Positions 38,912 to 47,126 of a stretch of 47,126 nt of DNA are shown here, one piece after another (position 1 is the stretch's first letter; every line of letters starts with the position of its first letter). The notes under the pieces are model-generated. The model had not been told where the DNA came from. It did not search any database and saw nothing but the letters and a program-made list of their open reading frames with translations. The position numbers were made by a program, and so were the translations under genes. Source of the DNA: Ectothiorhodospiraceae bacterium (lineage in GTDB: Bacteria > Pseudomonadota > Gammaproteobacteria > Nitrococcales > Aquisalimonadaceae); the NCBI GenBank assembly GCA_020831845.1, contig JAFIFV010000155.1:1-47126 (forward strand), in the 5' to 3' direction.

Positions 38912-40012
38912 TTACAGACGCATTGGCATCACGACGTAGCTGAAGTCCCGGCTTCCAGCATCGTGAATCAGACAACTGCTGTTGGCATCGACCAACCCGA
39001 TTGTCACCTGTTCGCCGTCCATCGCGCCCAGGGCATCCAGCACGTAGCTCGCATTGAAACCAATCTCCAGCGCAGTGCCGGGGTAGGTCACCGATAGCTC
39101 CTCGTCGGCCTGTTCCTGCTCAGGGTTGTTGGACTGGATTTTCAACGTATCCGGTTCCAACGTGAACCGTACACCCCGGTACTTCTCATTTGACAGTATG
39201 GAGGCCCGGACCAGCGCCTGCCGTAGCGTTTCCCGTTCGGCGACCACAACATTGTCTTCGACGTTGGGTATCACCCGTTGGTAGTCCGGGAAACGCCCGT
39301 CTATCAACTTCGAGGTAAACCGCAACTCTGGAAGGGTGACACGGATGTGGTTGCTGCTCAGCTCCAGGCGGACCTGATCCTCGGTGTCATCCAACAGCCG
39401 CAACAACTCCTGAACGCCTTTCCGGGGAACAATCACCTGTTGTGTGTTCTGCACCTGCACGTTGCCGGACAGTTCCCCCATGGCCAGCCGGTGACCATCG
39501 GTCGCAACGGCCCTGAGCCGTCCTGGTTCCAGTTCCAGCAGCAGACCGTTGAGGTAGTAGCGCACGTCCTGAAGAGCCATGGAAAAGTGCGTTTTTTCAA
39601 TAAGTTCCCTCAAATGACCTTGCGGTAGCAAGACCGGTTCGGTCTCTCCGATATCCTCTACGCTGGGAAACTCGGAAGCGGGGAGTGTGGCCAGCGAAAA
39701 GCGGCTGCGTTCAGCACTGACGATTGCCCGGTCCTGTTCCACCGAGAGTCGCACTTTCGCGCCTTCAGGCAGGTTACGAACGATGTCCACCAGCTTCCGT
39801 GCGGGAACGGTGATCTGACCGGCTTCCTGAACGTCCATTTCTGCGCGAGCCACCAGTTCCACCTCGAGATCGGTGGCGGTGAGGGACAGGCCGCTTTCAT
39901 CTGCCACCATCAGCACATTGGCGAGTACCGGCAGTGTCTGACGACGTTCGACCACACCGATGACTGCTTGCAGAGGGCGAAGTAGCGTTTCTCGTTCGAT
40001 CTCGATCTTCAT
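38912..40012 (-). CDS. dnaN: DNA polymerase III beta subunit (sliding clamp)
   Basis: Ring-shaped processivity clamp. The 366-residue product contains three clamp folds, starting MKIEIERETLLRPLQAVIGVVERRQTLPVLANVLM and ending with YVVMPMRL, the C-terminus that forms part of the partner-binding pocket. It follows dnaA on the minus strand after a 226-bp gap that looks like the origin. Confidence 0.98.
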   Translation of the reverse strand: MKIEIERETLLRPLQAVIGVVERRQTLPVLANVLMVADESGLSLTATDLEVELVARAEMDVQEAGQITVPARKLVDIVRNLPEGAKVRLSVEQDRAIVSAERSRFSLATLPASEFPSVEDIGETEPVLLPQGHLRELIEKTHFSMALQDVRYYLNGLLLELEPGRLRAVATDGHRLAMGELSGNVQVQNTQQVIVPRKGVQELLRLLDDTEDQVRLELSSNHIRVTLPELRFTSKLIDGRFPDYQRVIPNVEDNVVVAERETLRQALVRASILSNEKYRGVRFTLEPDTLKIQSNNPEQEQADEELSVTYPGTALEIGFNASYVLDALGAMDGEQVTIGLVDANSSCLIHDAGSRDFSYVVMPMRL

Positions 40013-40238
40013 GGTGACCTGTCCAACTGTTAATAAATTAATTCCTTTAAACCCTGTAGTTATTATTAGGCACAGGGTCCGCGTCTGGATAACTCAAAAA
40101 TTCATTTTTTTATCAACGTATTAGATACAGTAAAGCCTATGCATGACTGGTGGTACAGAGTAGCTGACAGCCTGGAGACAAGTTGTGGATAAGTTTTGAC
40201 CCCGGCTAGCGGTTCTGTTTGCAAACAGTTTATCCACA
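40013..40238. other. oriC: Putative replication origin oriC (dnaN-dnaA intergenic)
   Basis: This 226-bp gap is strikingly AT-rich for the window (40030-40135 with runs of A and T). It has two perfect DnaA boxes, TTATCCACA at 40230-40238 (plus) and 40184-40192 (minus), a one-mismatch box at 40084-40092 (minus), and a weaker one at 40110-40118. A 14-bp palindrome CTGTTTGCAAACAG (40215-40228) adjoins the first box. Genes diverge from this neighbourhood. The dnaA-rpmH gap is the alternative site but is GC-rich with only one near-match box. Confidence 0.6.
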
Positions 40239-41573
40239 TCATGTCGTCAGCGTTCTCAACAGGTTTCCGTAATCTTCCGCGATCCGTGCATCGCTGTCCC
40301 GAAGTTCCACAACCTTGCGGCAGGCGTGCAGTACCGTCGTGTGATCACGTCCGCCGAATGCGTCTCCGATCTCGGGCAGGCTGTGGCTGGTCAGTTCCTT
40401 GGCCAGAGCCATCGCGATCTGCCGTGGGCGGGTAATGGACCTGCTGCGACGTTTCGAGAGCAGGTCGGCTACCCGGATCTTGAAGTAGTCCGCAACCGTC
40501 TTCTGGATATTTTCCACTGTCACCAGTTTGTCCTGCAGTGCCAGCAGGTCCTTCAACGCTTCCTTGGTGAAATCCACGGTGATCGGTGCGCCTGTGAACT
40601 GCGCATTCGCCACCACCCGCCGGAGGGCGCCCTCCAGTTCGCGGATGTTCGACCAGATGCGCTTGCCGATGAAAAAGGCCACCTCGTCCGGCAGCTCGAT
40701 GCCCTCCTGCGCGGCTTTGCTCATCAGGATTGCCACCCGGGTTTCCAGTTCCGGTGGCTCGATGGCCACGGTGAGGCCCCAGCCGAAACGCGACTTCAGG
40801 CGTTCCTCCAGTCCGTCCACCTCCTTCGGGTAGCGGTCGCAGGTCAGAACGACCTGTTGCTGGCCCTCAAGCAGTGCGTTGAAGGTGTGAAAGAACTCCT
40901 CCTGGGAACGCTCCTTGCCTGCGAAGAACTGGATATCGTCGATCAGCAAGGCATCGGCGCTGCGGTAGTGCCGCTTGAATTCGTTGATCGCGTTATGCTG
41001 CAGCGCCTTCACCATGTCGCCAACGAAGCGCTCCGAATGAAGGTAGAGCACTTTGGCGTTGGGATTGTTGCGCAGCATCAGGTTGCCGATGGCATGCATC
41101 AGGTGCGTCTTGCCAAGACCCACTCCACCGTAGAGGAACAGAGGATTGTAGGAACCGCCCGGGTTCTCCGCCACCTGGGTGCAGGCGGCGCGGCCCAGTT
41201 GATTGGATTTGCCTTCCACAAAGGTATCGAAGGTGAAGCGCGGGTTGATATTGGAAGGGGTCGAGATCCGAGCGGGCTCAGGTGACGCCGGAGCCGGAGC
41301 CACGGGCGCCCTCCTGGCGGCCGGAGCCGCGGAGCTGCCGATCTCCAGGATCACGTCAGGCAGCTCGCCGTTTGTGCGTTGACCGACCAGTTCCTCGATA
41401 CGTGCCATGTAATGCTCCCGTACCCAATCGAGCACGAAGCGGTTCGGAGCCAGCAGGCGCAGCTCGCGCTGCCCTTCCACCGCCTGCAGCGGCCGGATCC
41501 AGGTGTTGAGTTGCTGGTCCGGCACCTCGCCTTCCAGCCGATCAAGACAATATTGCCAGACAGAGCCGTCCAC
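40239..41573 (-). CDS. dnaA: Chromosomal replication initiator DnaA
   Basis: AAA+ initiator that binds DnaA boxes and melts oriC. The 444-residue product has domain I ([25 protein letters not shown]), a short Ala/Pro-rich domain II (about 80-105), the ATPase domain with Walker A GGVGLGKT (149-156) and Walker [10 protein letters not shown], and domain IV with the signature [14 protein letters not shown]. The start is a GTG at 41573 with GAGG upstream; the open frame to 41663 lies before the conserved N-terminus. Confidence 0.97.
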   Translation of the reverse strand: MDGSVWQYCLDRLEGEVPDQQLNTWIRPLQAVEGQRELRLLAPNRFVLDWVREHYMARIEELVGQRTNGELPDVILEIGSSAAPAARRAPVAPAPASPEPARISTPSNINPRFTFDTFVEGKSNQLGRAACTQVAENPGGSYNPLFLYGGVGLGKTHLMHAIGNLMLRNNPNAKVLYLHSERFVGDMVKALQHNAINEFKRHYRSADALLIDDIQFFAGKERSQEEFFHTFNALLEGQQQVVLTCDRYPKEVDGLEERLKSRFGWGLTVAIEPPELETRVAILMSKAAQEGIELPDEVAFFIGKRIWSNIRELEGALRRVVANAQFTGAPITVDFTKEALKDLLALQDKLVTVENIQKTVADYFKIRVADLLSKRRSRSITRPRQIAMALAKELTSHSLPEIGDAFGGRDHTTVLHACRKVVELRDSDARIAEDYGNLLRTLTT

Positions 41574-41871
41574 CCGTGGACCTCGTATCGTATGTGGTAT
41601 TTCTGGACAAGCCGGCGTCGGATCGAGTCCGACGCCCAAAACAACCCCGACCCTGACGGCCACAGGACTGCCCAGCGCAAGACCGGAGCGTTATCCGTCA
41701 TCAGCGAATGACGGCAGGAAATAGTGCCGAGTCTATACCCCTGGCGCCTTCCTATCCACAGCCATTCCGGCTGTCCTCGTCGTTGACAAGGCCCCTGCTA
41801 AGCGGGTAGATTCGCGGGCTGATTTGCGCCCGGCGGGCGTGCCCCGATTACAACATTGACCGGATATCACC
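41574..41871. other. Divergent dnaA-rpmH intergenic region
   Basis: A 298-bp gap. It holds a near-consensus DnaA box CTATCCACA (41752-41760), which lies at the expected place of the dnaA promoter (TATAGA on the minus strand near 41735) and may mediate autoregulation, and the rpmH promoter. No gene or RNA is seen in the rest. Confidence 0.5.
41783..41812 (+). promoter_or_regulatory. Promoter of rpmH-rnpA
   Basis: A perfect -35 TTGACA (41783-41788), an 18-bp spacer and TAGATT (41807-41812) as -10, about 60 nt before the rpmH ATG. Confidence 0.65.
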
Positions 41872-42006
41872 ATGAAGCGGACTTTCCAGCCCAGCGTTAT
41901 CAAGCGCAAGCGTACCCACGGTTTCCGTGCCCGCATGGCCACCAAGAACGGTCGTGCCGTGATCAAGGCGCGCCGGGCCAAGGGCCGCGCTCGCCTGTCG
42001 GCCTGA
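41872..42006 (+). CDS. rpmH: 50S ribosomal protein L34
   Basis: A 44-residue, strongly basic ribosomal protein, [18 protein letters not shown] at the start and ending GRARLSA, matching L34 throughout. It is small but unmistakable. It is the first gene of the rpmH-rnpA-yidD-yidC-mnmE series diverging from dnaA; the rnpA start begins 1 nt after its stop. Confidence 0.97.
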   Translation: MKRTFQPSVIKRKRTHGFRARMATKNGRAVIKARRAKGRARLSA

Positions 42007-42007
42007 G

Positions 42008-42391
42008 TTGTCTGAGGAACGGCCGGGGCGCTATGCCTTTCCGCGCACCGCGCGGTTGCTGAAACCGGCGCAGTTCCGTCACGTCTTTGCCGACGCCGAA
42101 CGGGTAACAGACCGCTACTTTACCGTGCTCGGTGCAGGCAATAGTCATGGTCAGGCGCGGCTTGGTCTGGCAATATCCCGTCGTGCCGCTCGGAGGGCGG
42201 TCGCCCGAAACCGGATCAAGCGGGTTATCCGGGAATCCTTCCGCCAGCGGCGGGCCAGTCTGCCGGCGATCGATATCGTTGTCATGGCCCGTCCGGTGGC
42301 GGCGGACGTCGAGCGCGAGGAATTGCGCCGCGCTCTGGACAAACTCTGGCAGCGACTGGTGAAACGATGCGCCACATCGTCATCTTCCTGA
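42008..42391 (+). CDS. rnpA: Ribonuclease P protein component
   Basis: Protein cofactor of RNase P, needed for tRNA 5' maturation. The 127-residue basic protein has [12 protein letters not shown] and the RNR signature region [20 protein letters not shown]. The start is a TTG at 42008, immediately after rpmH, which fits the tight coupling seen in most bacteria. Its 3' end overlaps yidD by 25 bp. Confidence 0.96.
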   Translation: MSEERPGRYAFPRTARLLKPAQFRHVFADAERVTDRYFTVLGAGNSHGQARLGLAISRRAARRAVARNRIKRVIRESFRQRRASLPAIDIVVMARPVAADVEREELRRALDKLWQRLVKRCATSSSS

Positions 42392-42594
42392 TTCGTCTGT
42401 ACCAGCTGGTCATCAGCCCGCTGCTGGGGCCGCGTTGCCGTTTCTACCCGAGCTGTTCCCATTACACGATGGAAGCCGTGCAACTCCATGGCGTGTTCCG
42501 CGGGTCGTATCTGGGACTGCGTCGAATCCTCAAGTGCCACCCCCTGCATCCGGGTGGGGTGGATCCCGTTCCTGAACCGCGTTCGAAAGACTGA
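42367..42594 (+). CDS. yidD: Membrane protein insertion efficiency factor YidD
   Basis: A 75-residue protein with the invariant core [31 protein letters not shown] and the [14 protein letters not shown] segment. An N-terminal amphipathic helix associates with the inner membrane, where YidD assists YidC. It lies between rnpA and yidC as usual. Confidence 0.96.
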   Translation: MRHIVIFLIRLYQLVISPLLGPRCRFYPSCSHYTMEAVQLHGVFRGSYLGLRRILKCHPLHPGGVDPVPEPRSKD

Positions 42595-42602
42595 CTTCGT
42601 CC

Positions 42603-44261
42603 ATGGAAACCCAACGACTGATACAGTTTCTGGCCCTCGGCATGATCCTGCTGCTGATCTGGAGCGCCTGGGAACGGGATTACCGCATCACCCAACCCAC
42701 CGAAGACCGGGTGGCCGAGGAGCGCGCCGACGAGGACCCGGACGTTTTCGTTCCGGATGATCTGGAAGCGGAGGCGCCGGAAGTGACCCGGCCCGACTCG
42801 GATGAGATGCCGGCCGAGCGCGAGGCGGATGAAGCCCGCTCCATCCGCGTCACCACCGATCTGCTGGATCTGGAAATCAACACCCAGGGAGGGGAGATCT
42901 CGCGCGTCGACCTGCTGCAGTATGCGGTCAGCACCCGCGACGATACCCCGCTCCGCCTGATGAGCGACGCCCCCGGCGAGTTGTTCATCGCCCGCGCCGG
43001 TCTGGTAACGCGCAACGGCTCGCAAGGGCCGGGCACACGCGGTGTCTACCGAGTGGAGCAGGACCGCTTCGAACTCGCCGAGGGCGAGGACTCGGTGGTG
43101 GTGCCGCTGGTATGGGAGGGCGAGGACGGCCTGCGCGTCACGAAGCGTTACACCTTCCACCGTGACAGCTACCTGATCGATGTGGAGCACCTGGTGGAGA
43201 ATGCCGCCGAGGAGGACATCAGTGCCTCCCAGCAGGTGTTCCTGCGGCGCAGCTCCGATGTGGGTGACGGTACTTCCTGGTTCATCTACACCTACACCGG
43301 CGGTGTGCTGCATACGCCGGACAACCGCTATAGCAAGATCAATTTCTCGGATATGGCTTCCGAGGATCTCAGCCAGGACATCACCGACGGCTGGCTGGCA
43401 ATCATCCAGCATTATTTCCTCGGCGCCTGGATTCCACCTGAGGGCGAAACCCGCCGTTACTGGACGCGGTCCCGCGGCGGCAACATCTACGACTTCGGCA
43501 TGAACACCTTCTGGCGCGCCGTGCCGGCCGGTGAAACCACGACGTTCAGCAGCCAGCTGTTCGTCGGCCCGAAGGAGCAGGATCGCCTGGCCGCCGCCGC
43601 CGACCACCTGCAGCTCACCGTGGATTACGGCTGGCTGGACATCATCTCGCGGCCGTTGTTCATTGCGCTGAACTGGATCCACGGTGTTGTGGGCAACTGG
43701 GGCTGGGCCATCATCCTGCTCACGCTTTCCATCAAGATCGTGTTTTTCAAGCTCTCCGAGGCCAGTTACAAGTCCATGGCCCGCATGCGCAAGATGCAGC
43801 CCCGCATGCAGCAGCTGAAGGAACGCTACGGCGACGACCGCCAGGCCATGAACCAGGCGTTGATGAAGCTCTACAAGGAAGAGAAGATCAACCCGCTGGG
43901 GGGCTGCCTGCCCATACTGGTACAGATTCCCGTGTTCATCGCACTGTACTGGGTGCTGCTGGAGAGCGTGGAACTGCGGCACGCCGACTTCATGCTGTGG
44001 ATCAATGATCTGTCCTCGCCGGATCCGTTCTTCGTGCTGCCGCTGCTGATGGGTATCAGCATGTTCGTGCAGCAGAGGCTGAACCCGGCGCCGCTGGATC
44101 CGATCCAGCAGAAGATCATGATGACGCTGCCGTTCGTGTTCACCATTTTCTTCGCCTTCTTCCCGTCGGGTCTGGTGCTGTACTGGGTGGTGAACAACGT
44201 CCTGTCCATTGCGCAGCAGTACGTGATCACCCGCAAGATCGAACGCGGGGAGGCCAAGTAG
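42603..44261 (+). CDS. yidC: Membrane protein insertase YidC
   Basis: Inserts and folds inner-membrane proteins alone or with SecYEG. The 552-residue product has the N-terminal helix ([19 protein letters not shown]), an acidic linker (about 28-75), the large periplasmic beta domain (about 75-340), and the conserved five-helix core starting with [30 protein letters not shown], including the coiled cytoplasmic loop ([56 protein letters not shown]). The periplasmic linker is notably Glu/Asp-rich, as in salt-adapted relatives. Confidence 0.98.
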   Translation: METQRLIQFLALGMILLLIWSAWERDYRITQPTEDRVAEERADEDPDVFVPDDLEAEAPEVTRPDSDEMPAEREADEARSIRVTTDLLDLEINTQGGEISRVDLLQYAVSTRDDTPLRLMSDAPGELFIARAGLVTRNGSQGPGTRGVYRVEQDRFELAEGEDSVVVPLVWEGEDGLRVTKRYTFHRDSYLIDVEHLVENAAEEDISASQQVFLRRSSDVGDGTSWFIYTYTGGVLHTPDNRYSKINFSDMASEDLSQDITDGWLAIIQHYFLGAWIPPEGETRRYWTRSRGGNIYDFGMNTFWRAVPAGETTTFSSQLFVGPKEQDRLAAAADHLQLTVDYGWLDIISRPLFIALNWIHGVVGNWGWAIILLTLSIKIVFFKLSEASYKSMARMRKMQPRMQQLKERYGDDRQAMNQALMKLYKEEKINPLGGCLPILVQIPVFIALYWVLLESVELRHADFMLWINDLSSPDPFFVLPLLMGISMFVQQRLNPAPLDPIQQKIMMTLPFVFTIFFAFFPSGLVLYWVVNNVLSIAQQYVITRKIERGEAK

Positions 44262-44272
44262 GCCCCGCTCCG

Positions 44273-45613
44273 ATGAACACCGAGACCATCTGTGCGATAG
44301 CCACTCCGCCCGGCCAGGGCGGAGTGGGCATTGTCCGGGTCTCGGGACCGCTCGCTTCTCGCTTGGCCGTTGCCGTTGCGGGACCGCTGCCCAAGCCACG
44401 CAATGCTGCCTTCCGTGCGTTCGTCGATAACGACGGCTCCGCCCTGGACGAGGGGCTGCTGTTGTGGTTCCCTGCCCCCGCCTCGTTCACCGGCGAGGAC
44501 GTCGCGGAGTTCCAGGGCCACGGTGGTCCGGTCCTGCTCGATCGCCTGCTGCGCCGACTCGTTGCGCTGGGGGCCCGGCTTGCCCGCCCGGGCGAGTTTT
44601 CCGAGCGCGCCTTTCTCAACGGCAAGCTGGACCTGGCCCAGGCCGAGGCGGTAGCCGACCTGATCGCCGCCAGTTCCGAGGCCGCCGCCCGCGCGGCCAT
44701 GCAGTCTCTGAGCGGTGCCTTCTCCGAACGGGTTCATGCCTTGACTGATGCACTGGTCGCGTTGCGTGTGCACGTGGAGTCCGCCATTGATTTCCCGGAC
44801 GAGGAGATCGATTTCCTCGGCGATGGGGCCATTGCGGAGAAGCTGGCCGGCGCACGCGGCGAGCTGGCGGCGGTGAGGCAGGCGGCGGCCCAGGGCCAGG
44901 TGCTGCGCGACGGCATGACGGTGGTGATTGCCGGTCGCCCCAACGCCGGCAAGTCCAGCCTGCTGAACGCGCTTGCCGAGTCCGACGCAGCCATCGTCAC
45001 CGAGATCGCCGGCACCACCCGGGACACGCTGCGCGAACGCATCCAGATCGACGGCATGCCGTTGCATGTCATCGACACGGCCGGCCTGCGGGAGTCCGCC
45101 GATGTCGTGGAACAGGAGGGCATCCGCCGTGCTTGGCGGGCCATCGCCGAGGCCGATCGGCTGCTGCTGGTCGTGGATGATCGCGAGGGACCCGGACCAC
45201 TGGAGCGGCAGGTGCTTGCCGAACGGTCGGCGGATACGCCGGTGACGATCATCCGCAACAAGGTTGATCTGAGCGGTGGAAAACCCGGCGAGGATTCGGA
45301 AGGGCCAGAGGCTGTCATCCGGCTCAGCGCGAAAACGGGAGCCGGGCTGGATCTGCTGCGTGAGCACCTGAAGGCCTGCATGGGCTATCACGCCGGCGAA
45401 GGCAGTTTTACCGCTCGCCGCCGTCACCTGGATGCCCTGGACCGCGCCGACGCGGCCCTGCAGCTGGCGGCCGGACAGCTGGCGGTGGGTGCCGGCGAGT
45501 TGATGGCCGAGGAACTGCGGCAGGCGCAACAGGCGCTGGCGGAGATCACTGGCGAGTTCACCAGCGAAGACCTGCTTGGAGCCATCTTCTCCACGTTCTG
45601 CATCGGAAAGTGA
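44273..45613 (+). CDS. mnmE: tRNA uridine-5-carboxymethylaminomethyl modification GTPase MnmE
   Basis: With MnmG it makes 5-(carboxy)methylaminomethyluridine at the wobble position of several tRNAs. The 446-residue product has the formyl-folate-binding N-terminal domain, a helical domain, the G domain with G1 GRPNAGKSS (221-229), DTAGLRES (G3) and NKVD (G4), and the C-terminal FCIGK with the catalytic cysteine. Its partner gene mnmG does not follow in this window. Confidence 0.97.
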   Translation: MNTETICAIATPPGQGGVGIVRVSGPLASRLAVAVAGPLPKPRNAAFRAFVDNDGSALDEGLLLWFPAPASFTGEDVAEFQGHGGPVLLDRLLRRLVALGARLARPGEFSERAFLNGKLDLAQAEAVADLIAASSEAAARAAMQSLSGAFSERVHALTDALVALRVHVESAIDFPDEEIDFLGDGAIAEKLAGARGELAAVRQAAAQGQVLRDGMTVVIAGRPNAGKSSLLNALAESDAAIVTEIAGTTRDTLRERIQIDGMPLHVIDTAGLRESADVVEQEGIRRAWRAIAEADRLLLVVDDREGPGPLERQVLAERSADTPVTIIRNKVDLSGGKPGEDSEGPEAVIRLSAKTGAGLDLLREHLKACMGYHAGEGSFTARRRHLDALDRADAALQLAAGQLAVGAGELMAEELRQAQQALAEITGEFTSEDLLGAIFSTFCIGK

Positions 45614-45709
45614 TGCCACCGGTGCCCCGGGGCTTGACGGTGGGCCTCCGGCAACCGACAGTCGGTATCACCAAGCGCAGTCCGACGCCGCTCATTGCCC
45701 GGAGCCCCT

Positions 45710-47002
45710 ATGGCCCAGTCATCCGCCGAGCATTACCACCAGACCATCCGTGACCTTTCCGATCGCGTCGTGGCGGCACAGAAACCGATACGGATCCTCG
45801 ACGCCATCCAGTGGGACAACCGCATCCGCGAGGATTTCTTCCGCAACGGCTGCCGTGAACAGCCCTCGGTGGACCGGGCCTACTACGCCGCCCGCTCTCT
45901 GGGGTTCGACCCGGAGGGCCTGCGTGGCGTGTTCCATGCCATCGAGCGTGACACGGTACGCCAGCTGGGCCAGTTCAATCCGGTGGGGAAACTGCTGGCG
46001 CGCATGTGCCGGGAGTACCAGATGGCCGTGCGCATGCTGGAGGCGCGCGGCACGCCGGAATTCGGACACTTGTCGGAGGAACTCTACGGCTCCGCTTCCG
46101 ACGCGTTTCATGCCGGGGACCCCTCGCTGGCGGATCTGGGCCGGCTGATGGCGGACACGCTGGGCAACATCGACGGCTCGGAGGTGCTGGCCCCGGAGCC
46201 CCGGGACATTCCGGCGGCCGACGCCGTGGCCTGGCTGCAGCAGCGGCTGGGCGACGCATTCTCCGATGCCGGTTTCCCGGTCCGGGTGCTGCTCGATGAC
46301 GGTATCGTGGCCGATGCTGCCGCCGGGGCCGATTACCTGAAGATTCGCCACGATGCGGTGTTCAACCATCGCGACCTGCGCTTGCTGGAGGTGCACGAGG
46401 GCTGGGTGCATCTGGGCACCACGCTGAACGGTCAGGCGCAGCCGGTCTGCACCTTCCTCAGCAAGGGCCCGCCCTCTTCCACCGTCACCCAGGAAGGGCT
46501 GGCGATACTGATGGAGGTGATTGCCTTTGCCTCCTACCCCTCGCGGCTGCGCAAGCTGTCCAACCGGGTCCGCGCCATCGCCATGGCCGAGGACGGTGCC
46601 ACCTTCCTGGACGTGTTCGCCTTCTTCGGCGAACAGGGCATGAGCGAGCAAGATGCCTACAACCATGCCTCTCGCGTGTTCCGCGGCAGCACCCCTGAGC
46701 TGGGGCCGTTCACCAAGGATCTCAGTTACAACAAGGGCTTCATCATGCTCTACAACTTCCTGCAGCTGGCGGTGCGCAAGGGCCGGCTGGACCGCATACC
46801 GCTGCTGTTCTGCGGCAAGTCGACGCTGGAGGACATCCCGGTGCTGGCGCAACTGGTGGATGAGGGCCTGGTGGTTCCACCCCGCTTCCTGCCACCGCAG
46901 ATCCGCGACCTGAACGGCCTCGCCGCCTGGATGTGCTATGGCAACTTCCTCGGCCGCCTGAACCTGGACCGCATCGAAGCCGACTACGCCCACCTGGTCT
47001 GA
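45710..47002 (+). CDS. DUF1704 / QEGLA-motif protein, putative zinc metallopeptidase
   Basis: A 430-residue soluble protein of the DUF1704 family, often annotated as flavohaemoglobin expression-modulating QEGLA motif protein. It has HEGWVH (H229-E230...H234), an HExxxH zinc-site pattern, followed by TQEGLA (Q261, E262), whose Glu supplies the third ligand in the related eukaryotic tyrosine carboxypeptidase MATCAP. NHRDLRLLEVHEGWVHLGTTLNGQ and SKGPPSSTVTQEGLAILMEVIAFASYPSRL are the most conserved stretches. Substrate in bacteria is unknown. The ATG at 45710 follows GGAG; a TTG at 45695 is possible. It follows mnmE by 96 nt on the same strand. Confidence 0.87.
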   Translation: MAQSSAEHYHQTIRDLSDRVVAAQKPIRILDAIQWDNRIREDFFRNGCREQPSVDRAYYAARSLGFDPEGLRGVFHAIERDTVRQLGQFNPVGKLLARMCREYQMAVRMLEARGTPEFGHLSEELYGSASDAFHAGDPSLADLGRLMADTLGNIDGSEVLAPEPRDIPAADAVAWLQQRLGDAFSDAGFPVRVLLDDGIVADAAAGADYLKIRHDAVFNHRDLRLLEVHEGWVHLGTTLNGQAQPVCTFLSKGPPSSTVTQEGLAILMEVIAFASYPSRLRKLSNRVRAIAMAEDGATFLDVFAFFGEQGMSEQDAYNHASRVFRGSTPELGPFTKDLSYNKGFIMLYNFLQLAVRKGRLDRIPLLFCGKSTLEDIPVLAQLVDEGLVVPPRFLPPQIRDLNGLAAWMCYGNFLGRLNLDRIEADYAHLV

Positions 47003-47062
47003 TGCCGCTCAAAGTGCAGCGATGCGCAGGTGTCGTGGTTTCGTTCCGGTCTGGGGTGGTGA

Positions 47063-47126
47063 CATGTCTGCGGACACGCCGTGAACCCATCCCTGGGGGC
47101 TTGTCGGCCGGGTCCCTCCGGCCGAC
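47063..47126 (+). repeat. Dispersed hairpin repeat, copy 2 (runs off the window end)
   Basis: CATGTC-TGCG-GACACG, the GCCGTGAA block and GGCTTGTCG repeat copy 1 (6796-6845) at 41 of 50 positions. Here the element continues into a perfect 9-bp hairpin GTCGGCCGG/CCGGCCGAC (47103-47126). It lies 60 bp past the DUF1704 stop and may continue beyond the window. Confidence 0.78.

Noticed and set aside
42462..44399. 645-codon minus-strand open frame opposite yidC
   Set aside because: Antisense shadow of a GC-rich gene; no ribosome-binding site or recognisable motif.
43871..45619. Minus-strand open frame of 582 codons across yidC and mnmE
   Set aside because: Antisense to two conserved genes, with no family features.

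Overview
The window is a 47 kb, GC-rich chromosomal segment from a gammaproteobacterium. It carries the replication-origin neighbourhood: gyrB-recF-dnaN-dnaA run on the minus strand, and rpmH-rnpA-yidD-yidC-mnmE diverge on the plus strand. Together with ubiEJB, hslVU, ntrBC-glnA and the glyQS-gmhB-acyltransferase-gyrB order (also found beside the Pseudomonas origin), this points to a Pseudomonas/Chromatiales-type gammaproteobacterium. The acidic, GC-rich proteins would suit a halophilic Ectothiorhodospiraceae-like organism, but that placement is an inference from memory.

Layout. 1-6.6 kb: argH, an opposing esterase, then lptM-lysA-dapF-DUF484-xerC. 6.6-13.5 kb: hslVU behind a sigma32-like promoter partly inside a dispersed repeat; DUF971-ubiE-ubiJ-ubiB for ubiquinone; tesB. 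13.5-15.6 kb: a small accessory patch with an orphan secreted protein, ycgL and a divergent phage-like pair (an S24-type repressor that has lost its cleavage residues, facing a Ner/Nlp-like regulator). 15.6-20.4 kb: a minus-strand envelope cluster, envC-ctpA-yibQ-motA-motB, in which envC is broken by an in-frame TAA. 20.6-23.0 kb: yibN-secB-gpsA with trmL opposing; gpmI and grxC, expected here by comparison with E. coli, are absent. 23.0-24.9 kb: miniature inverted-repeat remnants, a PhaB/FabG-like reductase and a small outer-membrane-like protein. 24.9-29.8 kb: ntrC, ntrB, a DUF4124 protein and glnA, with sigma54-type promoters and NtrC-type enhancer palindromes before both glnA and ntrB. 29.9-35.2 kb: a conserved unknown gene diverging from glyQ-glyS-gmhB-acyltransferase. 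35.2-41.6 kb: gyrB, recF, dnaN, dnaA, with three perfect parS sites and an AT-rich dnaN-dnaA gap holding DnaA boxes (likely oriC). 41.9-47.1 kb: rpmH to mnmE, then a DUF1704 (QEGLA) putative metallopeptidase where mnmG-rsmG-parAB might be expected, and a second copy of the dispersed repeat.

Most genes are housekeeping. I see no CRISPR array, rRNA, tRNA, complete insertion sequence or recognisable defence system. The most unusual signals are the interrupted envC, the non-cleavable repressor/Ner pair, the parS cluster without nearby parAB, the origin-proximal DUF1704 gene, and several intergenic inverted repeats.
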